Shown: positions 21,402 through 34,942, counted from the stretch's first letter. The stretch is DNA of 64,000 nucleotides from Paramarasmius palmivorus (GCA_037176845.1 JAYKXP010000051.1:332605-396604); one strand, 5' to 3'. A program made the numbers and translations. The notes: generated by a model not told the origin, from the sequence alone.

Positions 21402-23393
21402 ATATCCGTGCTCCTTCAACTCCCCCACGTGTAGTTTCTAATCTGTATGTATGATATCTATTTGAAGTAGCCCGTTCTTAGCAAATTCAATCCAAGAATG
21501 GCACAAAACTCACCACGGTACTTGACTTTTGGGTACGACTCAATCAACCCCGGCTTAAACCGAGTCATGATCATTCACCGATTGGATTGGAGATGAACGA
21601 AGCACCAGGTACTCATTCGGAACACAAAAGATTGAGTGATTTCTCCTTCGAACTCTGCCCTAGATGGACGCGACATCTGTAGATTTGGGCACGCGCCTCG
21701 CTCAGTAGGGGGCAGCACTATTCCAGAGGGACACCGTCGAGCCAGGCGGTGACCAGGATACGTTTACAGATAGCTGTTCAGACTTACTGGTAGCTTGCAA
21801 GGTACGTTACACCAAGCAATTCCTTGATCCTCCTCGGCAATGTAGCAGAAGAACCCACCGAAAAACGGCGTCATCATGCATTGCGTCTTACGCGACTGCG
21901 TAAGTAGCTGAAGCGATGGAATCGGTAACACAGGAGGCATAGCTTAGGCTAGCTGTTATGCACTTCGGACAGAGAGTATCGTAGAGAATCGTCATGAACG
22001 CTGGAATCGCGTTGGAACATTCCATCATCAGTAGAGAGAAGACGATAATAGCAAATAAGTTACGAACTATATTTGGAAATTAAACACTGAATGTCTCGGA
22101 GATCTGAAAGCCCCGGATAGCTGTGCATACGTAGGAGCGTCTGGCAGCATTTGGAGCTGGCGGAGAGCGTATGTCTCAATAAGTAGGGTTGCAAATTCGA
22201 CGGGCACGGATGACGACAACAGCCTACATGCAGGAATAATCTTTCCAGGCTCAATCGCTCGCAAAATCGCTTGGTATAGCCGAGCTAGCTGTCGGGAGCG
22301 AATAAGGTCTTGCCCAAAAGAGGACCTGCATCTGAGGCGGAATTGATGACCCAAGCATAGTAACGAGCAAGGGAAGAACGCACCTGAGCCTTTCATCCTA
22401 AACCCCAGCTTTCTGCTCGCGTCCATACAACTTTGTGTGACCTTTTGAGACTTCTCCCTTTACTCCAAAGTTCTTGGAAGGTTGACGTACATATGCACTT
22501 CTCGCATGACGCTTTCCAAGTCAACCAAGAATTGCTTGAACTTCGCGAATGAGAGGACATACAGAGTCTAAGATATCTCAATTCAAAGCTTCCATTGAGA
22601 CATGCAGGTAGCTGTAAGTGGGGCTGTGGACTGATATCGCGTGAAGCCTTCGAGGAAAGGCGTAATCACGGCGGTGATGAGTTATTGAAAACAAAAAGGC
22701 AGGCATTCCCCGAGGCCATCGCGTGTGAGCCTCTATCTTCTCCCACCATCCATGAACGTCTTCAAAGCGGGCAGGACATCGCATACGAGGTCTCTGACTG
22801 TGAGTTTTAAATGTTAGTTGATCCTTGTGCATCTCTGATTGTGCGACAGGTCTGGGACGAAAATCCTGAGGTTCTTAAATTATAGTTAACTCTGCATCAC
22901 CGTCAAGTTACCGGTACATGGCCAGTACTGAGGTTATTGGGACCACACGCAAGTACGCACAAACTCCTTCACTTGTCTGTACTCGGCAGCGGACATAACA
23001 AGAAACTCAGGATTTGCCATATGACCTTCAACTACGTTCAATTGGGGGTACTGGTTACATGGAGCGTTCCAGAGCCGTTTTTCTAGGCCAACCGACTAGC
23101 AATAATACGTCAGGAATTTCTTCGACCCGCACGGCATGGAGTATGCAGTTACACTGTTCCTTCAGGTTGTAGAGGAGGGAGGACCGAATGCCGAACGGAA
23201 ACCCGCACGGGCGGAACCAATCACGGTGGAAACAAAATATGAGTGCGGGGCTGGGCGTTTTTCACATGACAGGGGATCACTCTCCCGAAAGCACAGACCT
23301 TCATAATGTCATCGGCACTCCTAAATATGCTTGGTCTCTCTTTCGTCTCCTTCTCCTTTATTCCCATATACCTCTCCTTCGACTGCATCTATC
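21402..23393. other. 2-kb region with degraded coding-like fragments on the minus strand
   Basis: No complete gene can be built. Minus-strand fragments look protein-like. One at about 22060-22010 reads FAIIVFSLLMMECSNAIP, resembling a signal peptide. Another at about 21920-21800 includes TPFFGGFFCYIAEEDQGIAW before a GTAAGT donor. One at 22560-22480 includes SFAKFKQFLVDLESVM. One near 22260-22100 is helical (FATLLIETYALRQLQML). They lie in different frames with stops between them, so this may be a decayed gene or several. The right end contains the promoter of the carrier gene. Confidence 0.3.
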
Positions 23394-24620
23394 ATGCCAC
23401 CATCGGGTAACAAGAAGCCAGTCGGATTCGCCACGCATATCACTGCAGGCGGTATTGCTGGAGCTTGTGAAGCGGTATGTCTGTGCCGCATCGTTCTCAA
23501 TGCTCGTCTGACCTTCGACATCGCCAATAGTTAGCATGTCAACCGTTAGACACCATTAAAGTGCGAATGCAGCTCTCCAGGTCAGGGCGTGTCCCCGGCG
23601 TGAGTCGCTCAAATAAGCCTCTCATGACTATTCTGACCCGAGTCTCACAGACAAAACCGAGGGGCTTCTTCGCTACTGGTGTGTACATTGTTCGACGAGA
23701 AACGCCATTGGCGTTGTACAAGGGTCTCGGCGCTGTGCTCTCTGGAATCGTACCAAAGATGGCCATTCGATTTGCGAGTTTTGAGGCGTATAAAGGATGG
23801 TTGGCAGACAAGGAGACTGGGAAAACCAGCACCGGAAACATCTTTCTTGGTATGTTGCTGTAGCGCCTATTTTCAAACACACAGCTTACTGTCCATACAT
23901 AGCTGGTCTCGCTGCAGGAACCACGGAAGCAGTTGCTGTGGTTACACCAATGGAAGTTGTGAAGATTCGACTTCAAGCGCAGCAGCACTCACTCGCGGAT
24001 CCCCTTGAAACCCCTCGCTATCGTAACGCAGCCCATGCTGTTTATACTATTGTGCGAGAAGAAGGCCCTGCAACTCTTTATCGTGGTGTTTCTCTCACCG
24101 CTTTGCGACAAGCTACCAATCAAGGTCATTGTTTTCCATAACGCCTCCTTCAGTCTGACTCATTTGAGTGTTACACAGGTGCCAACTTCACCGTGTACCA
24201 GGAAGTCAAAAAGTTTGCTCACCGCATGCAACCCGAGTTACAAGAGTTGCCTTCATACCAGCACATGCTGATTGGTTTACTCTCTGGAGCGGCTGGTCCG
24301 CTATCCAATGCCCCTATAGACACAATCAAGACTCGTATGATTCTACAGTACTCTTGGCATCTTTTTCGTTACTGATGCTGATTCCAGGTCTCCAGAAAGC
24401 GACAGCCGAGCCTGGTGTATCCGCTCTCCGCCGCATAATCACCATCGCCGACGATATGTGGAAGCAAGAAGGTGTGAGGTCGTTCTACAAGGGTATTACA
24501 CCGCGCATCCTGCGTGTTGCACCTGGACAGGCTATCGTGTTTGCCGTATATGAGAGGGTCAGCAAGGTCATTGAGACGATGACACCGACGATTCCGGAAG
24601 ATGATAGATATTCGGAGTGA
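23394..24620 (+). CDS. SFC1: mitochondrial succinate/fumarate carrier
   Basis: A mitochondrial carrier with three repeats and their signature motifs: QPLDTIKVRMQ, TPMEVVKIRLQAQ and APIDTIKTRLQ. Specific text such as TKPRGFFATG, IVRRETPLALYKGLGAV, GIVPKMAIRFASFEAYK, GVSLTALRQATNQGANF and PRILRVAPGQAIVFAVYE matches the Acr1/Sfc1 group. That carrier exchanges cytosolic succinate for mitochondrial fumarate and supports growth on two-carbon compounds. At least five introns are present. The one at 23600-23650 is 51 bases and stop-free, so the open frame runs through it, but family alignment (PG-TKPRGFF) shows it is removed. The gene appears complete. Confidence 0.93.
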
Positions 24621-25588
24621 TCGAATTTGGTGACGCGGAGGCGAGGGTAGCGGAGTTAATCCACGGTGCGGATTTAGTACATGTTGTGTGCGTTTGGGTG
24701 GAGGGTAGTAGAGTGGGCTTTGGAGTGTAGAAACGATTTAATAGTACATTGGTGGGTCGGTGATTCCTCACTATGGGCGAGGACTTTCTGATTTGTTTCT
24801 AGTAGTAGGATTCTGGGCACATTCTTTGTACACTTGTTCATCATTCACAGCATCCATATATCAACACGTTCAATGTACATTCATCATTGCATACTCAGCC
24901 CCCAGACGAAGCGTATCGGCCTCCGTGAGAAGCTTCGGTGGGTGTTCAAGAGGTCGCCTCAAAGAAATGCATTCACCAAGATCGGGGAACGAGCTTTTGA
25001 TCATCCCACATGGCTCATACACCATCATGGTTTATCAGCATGTTCACTGAACGTTTCCAACTCCTAAACCAGTGGCAATCGATGACTAGCTACTCGGTAT
25101 TCAAGCTGGGAGCAATTGCCAGTGAAGGCTTCTTTTTCTCGCGGCCCAGATTTGGAGTGACATGTATGATGTGTTGGCATGATCTATCTTGCACAGATAT
25201 AGTGATCTTTTCTAAGTCCTTTGAATAGTAGTATGTACGGAGATTTGCCAGACGCAACTCCGTATGGCTTCGACTACAGGAGCATATGAGCCGGCAAGTA
25301 GGCTTGTCGGTAAATGTCTAGAGTAGAATCTGGTTCTCTGTACGAGCCCTCCGTGTGTAGATCACTTCGAAAGGATCAGATTTGACATCAGTGAAATCAA
25401 AAGAGTCGAATAGAATCAGATAAGCCCTGGATTGCAGTGTGAACTTGAAGCTAGTACAAATTGGTGACAGCGTGACAGTCACGCTGTTGGATGTGACTCT
25501 AGTCAGACAGGCCTGTTTAGCTCAGTTCTTTCTTCACCATTTCTCTGTTTGCTTTTTACCTCCCTTACACGCGTTTTCTCTTTCAGCC
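24621..25588. other. intergenic region, no gene seen
   Basis: Between the carrier stop and the transportin ATG. Open frames here are short and without domains. A pyrimidine-rich tract precedes the transportin start at about 25520-25585, as is usual for fungal promoters. Confidence 0.5.
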
Positions 25589-28500
25589 ATGGCTCATTGG
25601 GCACCTCAACCTGCCGGACTGCAGGAAATTCTTAACACTATTCAGGAATCGACAGATATGTCTGTCACTGTTCAAAGAAATATTACTCAGGTGTGTATCG
25701 ATTTCTGAAAACAAAATTTGTGGCGCTGACCTCGCAATTCATCAGAAACTCAACAGCTTCACCCGTGTTCCAGACTACATTGCTTACCTTGCCCACATTC
25801 TTTGCGCTTTGACTGACCAAGAGGACCGGATACGTACGATCGCTGGCTACCTCCTCAAGAACAATGCTCGTCTTATCCTGAGCTCGACACCCGAGGTGGC
25901 ACACTACGTGAAAGCAGCCGTCTTGCGCGCGTTTGAGGACCAATCAGTGATGATAAGGAATGCAGCGGGCCAGGACATAGTTGCGTTTTTGGGTGTCTTG
26001 GAGCCCAGAAATTGGCCAGAGTGTCTCTCACAACTCGTGAACATGTTGGATCATCCTGACGTCGACAGGCAGGAGGTGCGTAATAAGTCAAAAATTTCGG
26101 CTCAACTTCATCGCTCACGATCTTTCCCCTTAGGCTGCGTTCAATGTGCTCGAGAAGGCTTGCGAAGACTACCCACGTAAACTCGATGTGGAGATCGGAG
26201 GCACTCGTCCCCTGGAGTTCATGATCCCCAAATTCCTTTCATTAGCCGATCACCCTTCGTCGAAGATGCGTTCGCATGCCGTTGCGTGTCTGTCATACTT
26301 CGTACCCGTAAACTGCCAATCCCTCTTTGTTCACATTGATGCCTTTATCGCTTGTCTGTTCAAGCGTGCATCAGACGACGACCCATCAGTGCGCCGACAT
26401 GTTTGTCAGGCCCTTGTCCTCCTGCTCGCGGCACGCCCAGAGAAGCTCATGCCAGAAATGGCCAACGTCGCAGAGTACATGCTCTATTCAACGAAGGACA
26501 AGAACGAGAATGTGGCACTCGAGGCTTGCGAATTTTGGCTCACGTTTGCGGAAGACGCAGAGCTTGCACCATACCTACATCCATTACTTGGGAAGGTCGC
26601 ACCGGTCTTGTTAGACTGTATGGTATACGGAGAAGATGATCTGTTATGGCTAGAAGGCGATGCAGAGGACAGCGCAGTTCCCGACAAAGAAACAGATATC
26701 AAGCCTCGTTTCTATGGAGGTAAAGCTCATGGTTTGGACCGCGACTCTGCTGGCGATCCAAGCGAACAAAACAAACCTCGAATTGGGGCATATGGCGAGG
26801 AGACGTTGGATTACGACGAGGACGATGACTATCTCGATGATGATGAATTTGTCGATGAGATGTCGACAGAGTGGAATCTCAGAAAGTGTGCCGCGGCGGC
26901 GCTCGATGTCCTGGCTGTCCGTTTCAGCAATGATCTCCTGAACGTCCTTCTGGGACCACTTAAAGATAAGCTCTGGAGCAGTGATTGGCTGCAAAGGGAA
27001 AGTGGCATACTGGCTCTGGGTGCTATGGCTGAAGGTACGTCCACACCTTTATCTTTTGGATAAAAACATTGAAAAGTCTTGTAGGTTGCATTGAAGCAAT
27101 CGAACCTCATCTACCAACCCTCGTCCCATACCTCATCAATACGCTGAATGACTCCAAGGTATGAATTTTGTTCGATTTTACATCTGACGATGCTAATGAG
27201 CATATACAGCCTCTTGTCCGGTCTATAACGTGCTGGACGCTAGGTCGATACGCCAGCTGGACTACGCAGCCCATATCAGAGGAACACAAGATGAAGTACT
27301 TTATTCCGACCATGGAAGGAGTAAGTTGTCGACACCTAATACTATCCCCTCTCTTAATATACTACTAGCTTCTACGCATGGTGTTGGATAACAACAAACG
27401 AGTTCAAGAGGCAGGTTGTAGTGCTTTCGCCACACTTGAAGAAGATGCTGGTCCAGAACTCGCACCGTACCTGGAACCAGTCCTTCGCAACCTTGTGTTC
27501 GCGTTTGACAAGTACCAACACAAGAATATGTTGATCCTTTATGATGCGGTCGGCACTCTTGCTGATGCAGTTGGCCGTGAACTTTCGAATCCGACGTACG
27601 TCGAGATCCTCATGCCACCGTTGACCAACAGGTGGTCAAAGCTAAAAGACGACGATGTCGATCTCATTCCTTTACTTGAGGTACAGTTGAACACCGCCAT
27701 TTCGTTTCTTGAAGCTGATAGGCTCCTCTCAGTGTCTTGCCTCGGTGACGATCGCTATGGGGCCCTCATTCCTTCCATATGCTGGCCCAGTCTTTGAGCG
27801 CTGTGCCAGCATCATCCACAACTCGTTGCTACAGTATCAAGCATTCCAACAGAACCCTGACCTCGATGAACCCGACAAATCTTTCCTGGTCGTCGCTCTC
27901 GACCTATTATCTGGGCTTACACAAGGTCTTGGTATGGCTCTTGAGCCGTTCATCAACAACAGTAACCCCAACCTTCTCAGTCTTTTGACTGTCTGTCTCA
28001 AGCATCCTCAAGCATCGGTCAGACAATCAGCATACGCACTTGTTGGTGACATGGCCATGGGATGTTTCACCATTTTGCGCCCGTTCATGTCGGGGATTAT
28101 GTCTGAACTGATTCTTCAGCTTGACCCTGAGCCCAAGGTCGAATTCGTCAGCGCCTCGAACAACGCAGCATGGTCCGTCGGCGAGGTTGCATTACGATAC
28201 GGACGTGGTATGGTTTCTTTCATTTCACGTCGTTTCACTCGCTGACAGCGTACTTGAAGATGACCCTGAGTTCCAACAATGGGTCAATCCATTGATCTCA
28301 CGACTCATTCCTATACTACTTCACCCCAAAGCCCCACGCAGCCTCCACGAGAACGCGGCCGTTTCAATAGGTCGCATCGGTCTGATGCACCCGAACCTGG
28401 TTGCCCCTCACCTCCCCGAATTTGCTCAAGCCTGGTGCCAGGCATTGTACGAAATCAGGGACAACGAGGAGAAAGATTCTGCTTTCAGAGGTCTTTGCAC

Positions 28501-28761
28501 CATGATCCAGGTGAACCCTGCAGGAATTGCCAAGGTTCGTCACTCTAAACCCAATCGAGCTACGCTAACGTTGCTTTTCAGAGCCTGTTATGGTTCTGCA
28601 ACTCAATTGTCCGTTGGAATCAGCCATCGCCAGAGCTCAACAACATGTTCTCGACACTGTTGCACGGGTTCAAGCAACACGATGAAGCCGGCTGGGCGGC
28701 CCAAGTATCTGCTTTCCCTCCTGTCATTCAGGAGCGACTTGCAGCGCGGTATGGCGTGTAA
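25589..28761 (+). CDS. KAP104: transportin (karyopherin beta-2)
   Basis: A HEAT-repeat nuclear import receptor starting [15 protein letters not shown] and ending AARYGV. Recognisable family blocks run along the whole length: [67 protein letters not shown], the acidic H8 loop near [79 protein letters not shown] and a C-terminal [10 protein letters not shown]. It carries PY-NLS cargo through the nuclear pore and releases it on Ran-GTP. There are about eight short introns, and the length of around 900 residues is normal. Confidence 0.95.
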
Positions 28762-29232
28762 AGGAGGACCACCAAATTGGACCTGAATGTTTCCTTTTCG
28801 TCGATGATTGGACATCACATATATACGTGATTCCGTCGTTTTCTCCCCCTGGTCTGCATTGTATGTCTCTTGCATCGGATCCCTTAGTAGCTGTAGTCAT
28901 TATCGTAGTTGTAGTCTTTTGCATTCTCATCACTGTGTCATAGTTTATTGTTGTCGGTGAGCTGGTCTCTGGCCACTCCGATTAGCATCACATTGCATAT
29001 CTAGTCATCTTTGCGTAGCAATAGTCGTTTTTTTAGTAGTGTAGTTTTCACCTATCCTGCAAGTAGATATTATTCATTCTCATCACATATACAAAACCCT
29101 TACCTTGACATGAGACTGACGAGTTTACCACAGCTCGTCATTGTACATTGTACAATGCATAATACGGAGGCAGCAAAGAAATTCATTAGCAACCATAGCA
29201 ATAGCAATACAGTAGCGAGACACGAGGAGCAT
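28762..29232. other. intergenic 3' flanks of two convergent genes
   Basis: Transportin and the lectin gene converge here. A short near-palindrome around 29137-29156 (CATTGTACATTGTACAATG) is the only structure noted. Confidence 0.4.
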
Positions 29233-30860
29233 TCAGAATCGTTTACTGCTGGAATACATCGATCCTCCAAAGCCACCTGCACCCCCACTCCCGCCCATGG
29301 ACATTCCTCCAAAGTTGGGCATACCACCATATGATTGCCGTCTTTTGTATTCCATCCATCCGTAATATCCACCGACACAAAGACCGCCAAACAAGAACAG
29401 CTTAAAGAAGAATCCTGTCCAGGAGCCGGATGAAAGTGAGCCAGGTGTTCTCCCTGTAGCACCGATCTTGCGAGAGTCAACACTCGAGGTGATGGCGGAG
29501 TAGGTGGTAACTGCGATGATACTGGAGATTGAGTTAGTTGGACAGTTGGTATGGCACATGAGGCATGGAACGTACTCGTGGGCATCATGAACATCCCCGG
29601 TCAGAGCGGTGAAGCCAAGGTATGGGCCAGTCGGTAGCGAGATGCCCTCAACGTAGAAGCAGTCCGACCAGTCATCCCCTATCAATTATATGATGAGATC
29701 TAAGTTCAGCTGACATGACGAGGTTACGAACAAGCTTTATACTGCAATTTGACCTGCAGAAGCGTGTTAGAGTGCTAGATATGACGACAACATAAGACTT
29801 ACATCAAGGAATTTATCTTTGACATAAGTGATCTTCACTTTCGTAGCGACATTCGTTCGTCTGAAGTTTGCCTAACGATATGATTAGCCAAGGAAGGGTA
29901 ACAAAGGGCTCCTGAGCGTACCGAGCAAGCACCAAGCTCCTGACCATCACCATCGTTGCCGTAGCTGTACTCCTTCTTGCCGTCACCCAAGAATCCAATA
30001 ACACGAGGGAAAGAGAATGTATGACGAGCATTGGCATAACTATGGTCACCGTGTTCAGTCCAATAATTGAGGCTATAAAAGGGGATACATACGTGTCGAG
30101 GAAGACACCCAAACCAGTGAATTGGTCTAATATGTAATCTCAGTACTGAGATTTAGTATGTAGATAGATTATATACTCACCTCGATTGCCAAATATAGGG
30201 CCCGGTTCTGTGCGTTCCTTCGTCAACCAGATAGCCATTCCATCACCATATAAGTGTGTCGAGTCGCCAGAAACCTAGTTCAATTGGTGTCAGCATCAGG
30301 AATGTTACATTTTGTAATGATATCGACCTTGAACTCGATCTCAATGACATAGTTTGCTGCAGTGAGCGGTAGTCGTGTCCAGAGCCATCCCTAAAACCAT
30401 ACATGAAAAAGGCGAGTGGGATGTTGAGCCGCATAACACGAACCATTTGTGATGGAACTGAACGAGTAAGGCGAACATGTTTGTTGGTATTCTGTCCAAC
30501 GATTAAGTGTCTGTTCCACCGTTTTGCAACTTCAATGGTCCACGCACGACATAGGCATCTGCTCCAAAGTCCCACCAACTGTGAATATGAATTAGCCGAA
30601 ATTTATGGGTAAGAGTCATACCACGCACCGATTTTGCAAGTCCTGGTCGATATATGGAGCGAAAAGCGAATGCGTCCGAAGCTGAACGGTCTACAAGGAA
30701 ACAAAATGAATATCTGGCACCCGGATTGAAGTCTAGCGTAACCGACCCGGTCTATGGTTTGATTCCCCAGTCTTGTCTTGTCATCTGCTGCAGCCCGTGC
30801 ATTTCCAAAAAGCCAAAGAGCGACTGAGAGCCATAAAAGACGCATTGAAATCGAAAACAT
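29233..30860 (-). CDS. L-type lectin cargo receptor (VIP36/ERGIC-53/Emp47 group)
   Basis: It starts at the ATG at 30860 with a signal peptide (MRLLWLSVALWLFGNARA). The leguminous-type lectin domain reads LRTHSLFAPYIDQDLQNR, WWDFGADAYV, GWLWTRLPLTAANYVIE, STHLYGDGMAIWL, FTGLGVFLDTY and CSANFRRTNV. A transmembrane helix (FFFKLFLFGGLCVGGYYG) follows, then a short cytosolic Gly/Met-rich tail ending KRF. Such receptors bind high-mannose glycoproteins and shuttle between ER and Golgi. The KRF tail resembles the KRFY ending of VIP36. About eight introns are present, and one is stop-free and in frame (after GDVHD). Confidence 0.88.
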
Positions 30861-32732
30861 TTGCCGGAGAGGCGAGAAAGAGAGAAGTGTTGGCGGTGAT
30901 GCGTTCACGTGGCATTTCCTTACTAGAGTGTAAGGCGCTTACCTGGCGTCAATAATGAAGCTTTCTTGTGAACCACCACCAGGCTGTCTTCGTTCTAACT
31001 CCTTGCTGTGGACAGTTAGGTAGGCTCAATCGTCATGGGTGGGGATCAATTGCCTTTACGCCATGTGACTCACCTAAAGCTGTCTAGTCCGCAGGCAAAC
31101 TACTACTAGGCCAATGGGGCTCTCTTTGGTTTTGCTCCGGCGAGGACCTCAAGCTGTTGAAACAATCTCAAGGCAGGCTCAAGATTCTCTTTGCAAAGCC
31201 TAACTCCGTATTTGGCTGGTTTACTTGGGCCTGTTCAACAGCATCTCTCTGGCCCTTTGACTTCCGACGGGTCCTTGATGTGAAAGGGACGCCACATGAA
31301 AGGGTCCCAGCCTGTCCTGGCCCACGCGTTTAAGAAGATCGTTTTTCTCAGACAGGCCCTCGAATGGTGCGAGCACACGGTTACCGGTCAGCGTAGTCTC
31401 CGAGTTTCAGCAGCCATAGACTATGTCGCACCTGTCATGGCGATGCACGGGATAGTCAGCATACAGATCCCCGAAGTTTGAACTGCTCGTGTGACGCACA
31501 ATCCCTCCAGGCTGTTGCTGCGGAATACTTAGCAAAAAACAATCAAGAAACAATGAATGCATACGAGAACACGCAATACAGATCCAGACGCACCACGGTC
31601 TTAATATCGCGTCATACAGCTACAGCTCCGCGGGTAAGCTATTGAAGAATCTAACTCAAAGGACGATATCCGAGACCTCAAGACCAACTCAAGGCCGTAT
31701 TCGATCTTATCCAAGCGCAGAAGCTCAGATTGCGGAACGGGACGTGGTAAGTGGATGACAGTACTGGGTCTCCTTCTTTACATCTCCCCTCGTTGCCGCA
31801 ATACGATGCTTGGCATTCCATAGAGTTAACGAGGCTAGCGTACTTGAAGCTGTAGTCACTGCTCGGTCATGTTGTATGTAGAAAATACTTATATGATTCA
31901 TGAACCCGTCCGGCCAGACTATTAAGTAGAAACCTTTGGCTCGCTCGATAAGATAATCCCGGCCAGCCAAAAATGCCGAGAACACCGGCATGGCATCTTT
32001 CACTCAGCCAAGCTTGGCTTTGCCGGTCACCATTGGTATGTCATATTCTCTTCTTCTGATGCTCCATGGGACTGATAATCGATCCTGATTCTACCTTAGC
32101 AGCACTGGATGCCTGGCCTATCATCGAGCTTTCAAGGTAGAACAATACCAGATTCATAAAAATGCCTGTTGCAACCGGCCTTTACGGACAATGATTGCTG
32201 CTTTGGGATCATTTTATCATCTACAGCATGGCGCAATATAATGGCATGGTCCTTTTCGCGCCTATTCAATCAAACGAAATGGCGCTCGACAAACAACTGC
32301 CAAGGCCATCAGCCGTGTATGTATATGTTCAACTTTCCAACCACAGGTCCCCGACACAGCATCCCTCTTCTTCACGTTCCTTCCTCACCACTCCCAAGGT
32401 TCCAGGACAGAAGTGTCATCGTGAATCAAGTCAAGTTGTTTTGACGACCTTGATTCAATCAGCAGGCATCCCGTCGGCTTCCGGGGCTAAATTCACTCTC
32501 CACAAGCGCCAATAAGGTACGAAAAGGTGTTGAAGAGCTGTTGAGACCTATAAAGTCGTGGCAAGTCATCCTGCGTACGGATCTCTGCTTATTTTTGACT
32601 GCTGACTGACCACGCTGTTTACTGCTGTAGAGGTATAAATTTCCGGACGACACGACCGAACTATCCCCTTCCTTGAAGGCTCTCGAAACCGGTTCCTCTC
32701 ACACAACACTACACCCCTCCCCCCTACGAACC
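30861..32732. other. 1.9-kb stretch without a supported gene
   Basis: It contains the lectin promoter at the left and that of the C2-like gene at the right. Scattered frames (for example 31296-31481) have no domain, weak coding character and no consistent splice sites. It may hold decayed transposon or pseudogene sequence, but I see no terminal repeats. Confidence 0.4.
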
Positions 32733-33692
32733 ATGTCAAGTCGAACATCATCTTCAACGCAGGATTCTGCCCCTCTCCCCATGACCAACGCAAAGGTCGT
32801 TCAATTCACAACTACCAGGTCCGTGCGCACTTTCGAACTCAAGTTTTGTATTACTCAGCTCCCCTTAGCAATGAACGAAAACGTTTCATACAATTCCATG
32901 GTACTATGCTCCCTGCCTTACACATCGATCGTTCATTGACCATTCCCAATTCATTCGTTGCCACAGTCATATCCGCCGTTGGTCTATCAGAGAAAGCATC
33001 AGGGAAACGACCAGCAACGTCATTTGTCGGAATGACAGTCGACAAGCAATACTACACGACTTCTACTGTCAGCAGTAAAGATTCGGACCCTATTTGGCAT
33101 GATAATCTAGGCCCGTGAGTATTCGGTACGCCGTATCTGGTCGAATGACACTAATGACAGGATTCTTTCTTATCCTAGGATCTGGCTGAAGGATGACGCC
33201 AAGATAACATTCAAGGTTAAACATCGGACGATGCCACTCTTGCCTGCACAGGCATACGCCACGACGAAGACGTTCCGTGTGCAGGAACTCGTCGAACAGC
33301 AGAAAGATCTCTTTGACCGCAATTGCTGTACGTTCCAGTCCAAGCGGGCTGCACTTATTCCGCTACTTGCCGCTGAATATCTGACGCGAACTGCTTTGCT
33401 TGATATAGGTATTGATCTGCCATTGCGCATTGAATCATCTGGCTCAACAGCATCTAAATTAACCATAAATATCCGAATTGTCTCATCGGCAGAGTCTGCA
33501 AACGAGGAAGTCGCAAAGGCGCGCGCACGAAGCAATAGTATCAAGCAGGAGGCAGCTGCACATGCGAACGGCCTCAAGTCGGAGGATATCGACAGCGGCG
33601 AGGATCTGAGGCTGTCAATGAAAGCCGCCCCCTTGGAAAATGATAGCGAGTTGGACCCCATTCCTATTCTACCTTCCAGGCTATCACCGTGA
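32733..33692 (+). CDS. C2-domain-like protein
   Basis: Exons 32733-32818, 32869-33114 and 33179-33692 join in frame to 281 residues. Residues about 55-130 look like a C2 domain: an N-terminal strand SFVATVISAVGLS, then ATSFVGMTVDKQYYTTSTV, and DPIWHDNLGPIWLKDD in place of the usual DPxWNExF. The rest contains FRVQELVEQQKDLF, IDLPLRIESSG and NIRIVSSAE, a second beta-rich part, followed by a charged helix. Acidic Ca-binding loops are not obvious. The protein may bind lipid without calcium or serve as an adaptor. The family is only tentatively assigned. Confidence 0.62.
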
Positions 33693-34019
33693 ATTATTGA
33701 TACCCCTTCTGATTTCGGGACATCACTGCTTCGTTACTTTATCTGCTCTATTTGTTGTATTTTCGCTAGAGGTTTTATTTCTTGCTCGACTATGCTTAGG
33801 CTTTTGGTTGCATGTAGCATTATTCAAGGAAACAAACGGTCGTATATGGACGCAGAAATCGTTGCTGTATCTGATTTAAGAAGTGCACGACAGCCTGCAT
33901 CGTTACATGTTCTATTATTCGGTTCAGAACCACTATAACAGGCAAGAGTCCATTCGGCGTTTCAACAGCTACTCGATTCATTTGATCTGCGCAGGCCCAA
34001 GCTGTACCTCTACATTAAA
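33693..34019. other. 3' flanks between convergent genes
   Basis: The C2-like gene and ERD2 converge here. No gene or clear structure is visible. Confidence 0.45.
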
Positions 34020-34942
34020 TCATGCTGGGAGCTCGAACTTCTGCCCCTGTAATACTCTGCATTGAAGGAAGGCTGGTCAACACGAATACTCGGAAGAAGG
34101 CGGAAGGGTGCACGTACTTTGTAAAGTAGACGTAGAAGAAATCGAGGTAGAGACCAGTCTGGACTATCCCGGCAGTCACAGCTATTGGGTCAACTACGCC
34201 TTCTGTGAAGTATCTGAAACCGTAGATATGAGCAAGGGAACTCGCGAAGAATGAGCCCGATACACACCTGTATATCCAATTAGGTATGTACAACGCTCGG
34301 TATATGCCCAAAGCAGCCAAGTAGTGAGTCGTGATAGTCTCAGCCTCGCCGGTTCGTTGCAACATGAACAGCTGTGGGAGAATGGCCACGGATTCTAGGA
34401 AGATCGAGAAGGACCAGAGAATTTCGGTGAAGGAGAAGCTGTAGTTGAAGATGAGGGCGAGCAGGACGCAGGGTCCTACGAGGTATTCGATCCGGAACGT
34501 GTCGATGGATGGGTCGTGAGTAGGTCTGTAGAAAGCGTAGAGTTACAATTACTGCGTGTGAGGCGGATTCAGTAACGACTCACCGGAAACGACCCTTCAT
34601 GAGATGCAGGATGAAGCAGCTGCTGGCGATGAAGAATATCTTCATGAGCGAGTTGTATAGTGACACATAACGGTAGAAAAGGTCGAGGTAACGGGTTGCA
34701 AAGACCGCGACGTAGAGAGCTTGAGTCTTGAACGAGATTCCTGGAAGAGGGGTTGAGAATGTAAGCAGATTGAACCTCGAACACGAGGAAAACATACCTC
34801 GACAAGAGCGTGATGTTTGGATTTTTTGAACAAGAATAATAATGGACGCTAAATGAGCCAAATCACCTATGCAAACAGATCAGCTTCGCAAGGCGATTCA
34901 GTTTGGAATATCCGACATACCGAACAGACGGAAAATGTTCAT
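34020..34942 (-). CDS. ERD2: ER lumen protein-retaining receptor (KDEL/HDEL receptor)
   Basis: It starts [16 protein letters not shown] and ends with a short last exon reading [11 protein letters not shown], both family hallmarks. Between them the seven-helix core shows [91 protein letters not shown] and [15 protein letters not shown]. The receptor sits in Golgi and ER membranes and returns escaped ER residents bearing HDEL or KDEL tails. The GTACGT intron after FTK is needed to reach the true C-terminus. Confidence 0.95.

Noticed and set aside
31296..31481. Short plus-strand gene
   Set aside because: Sixty residues without a domain, in a region with no consistent codon or splice pattern.
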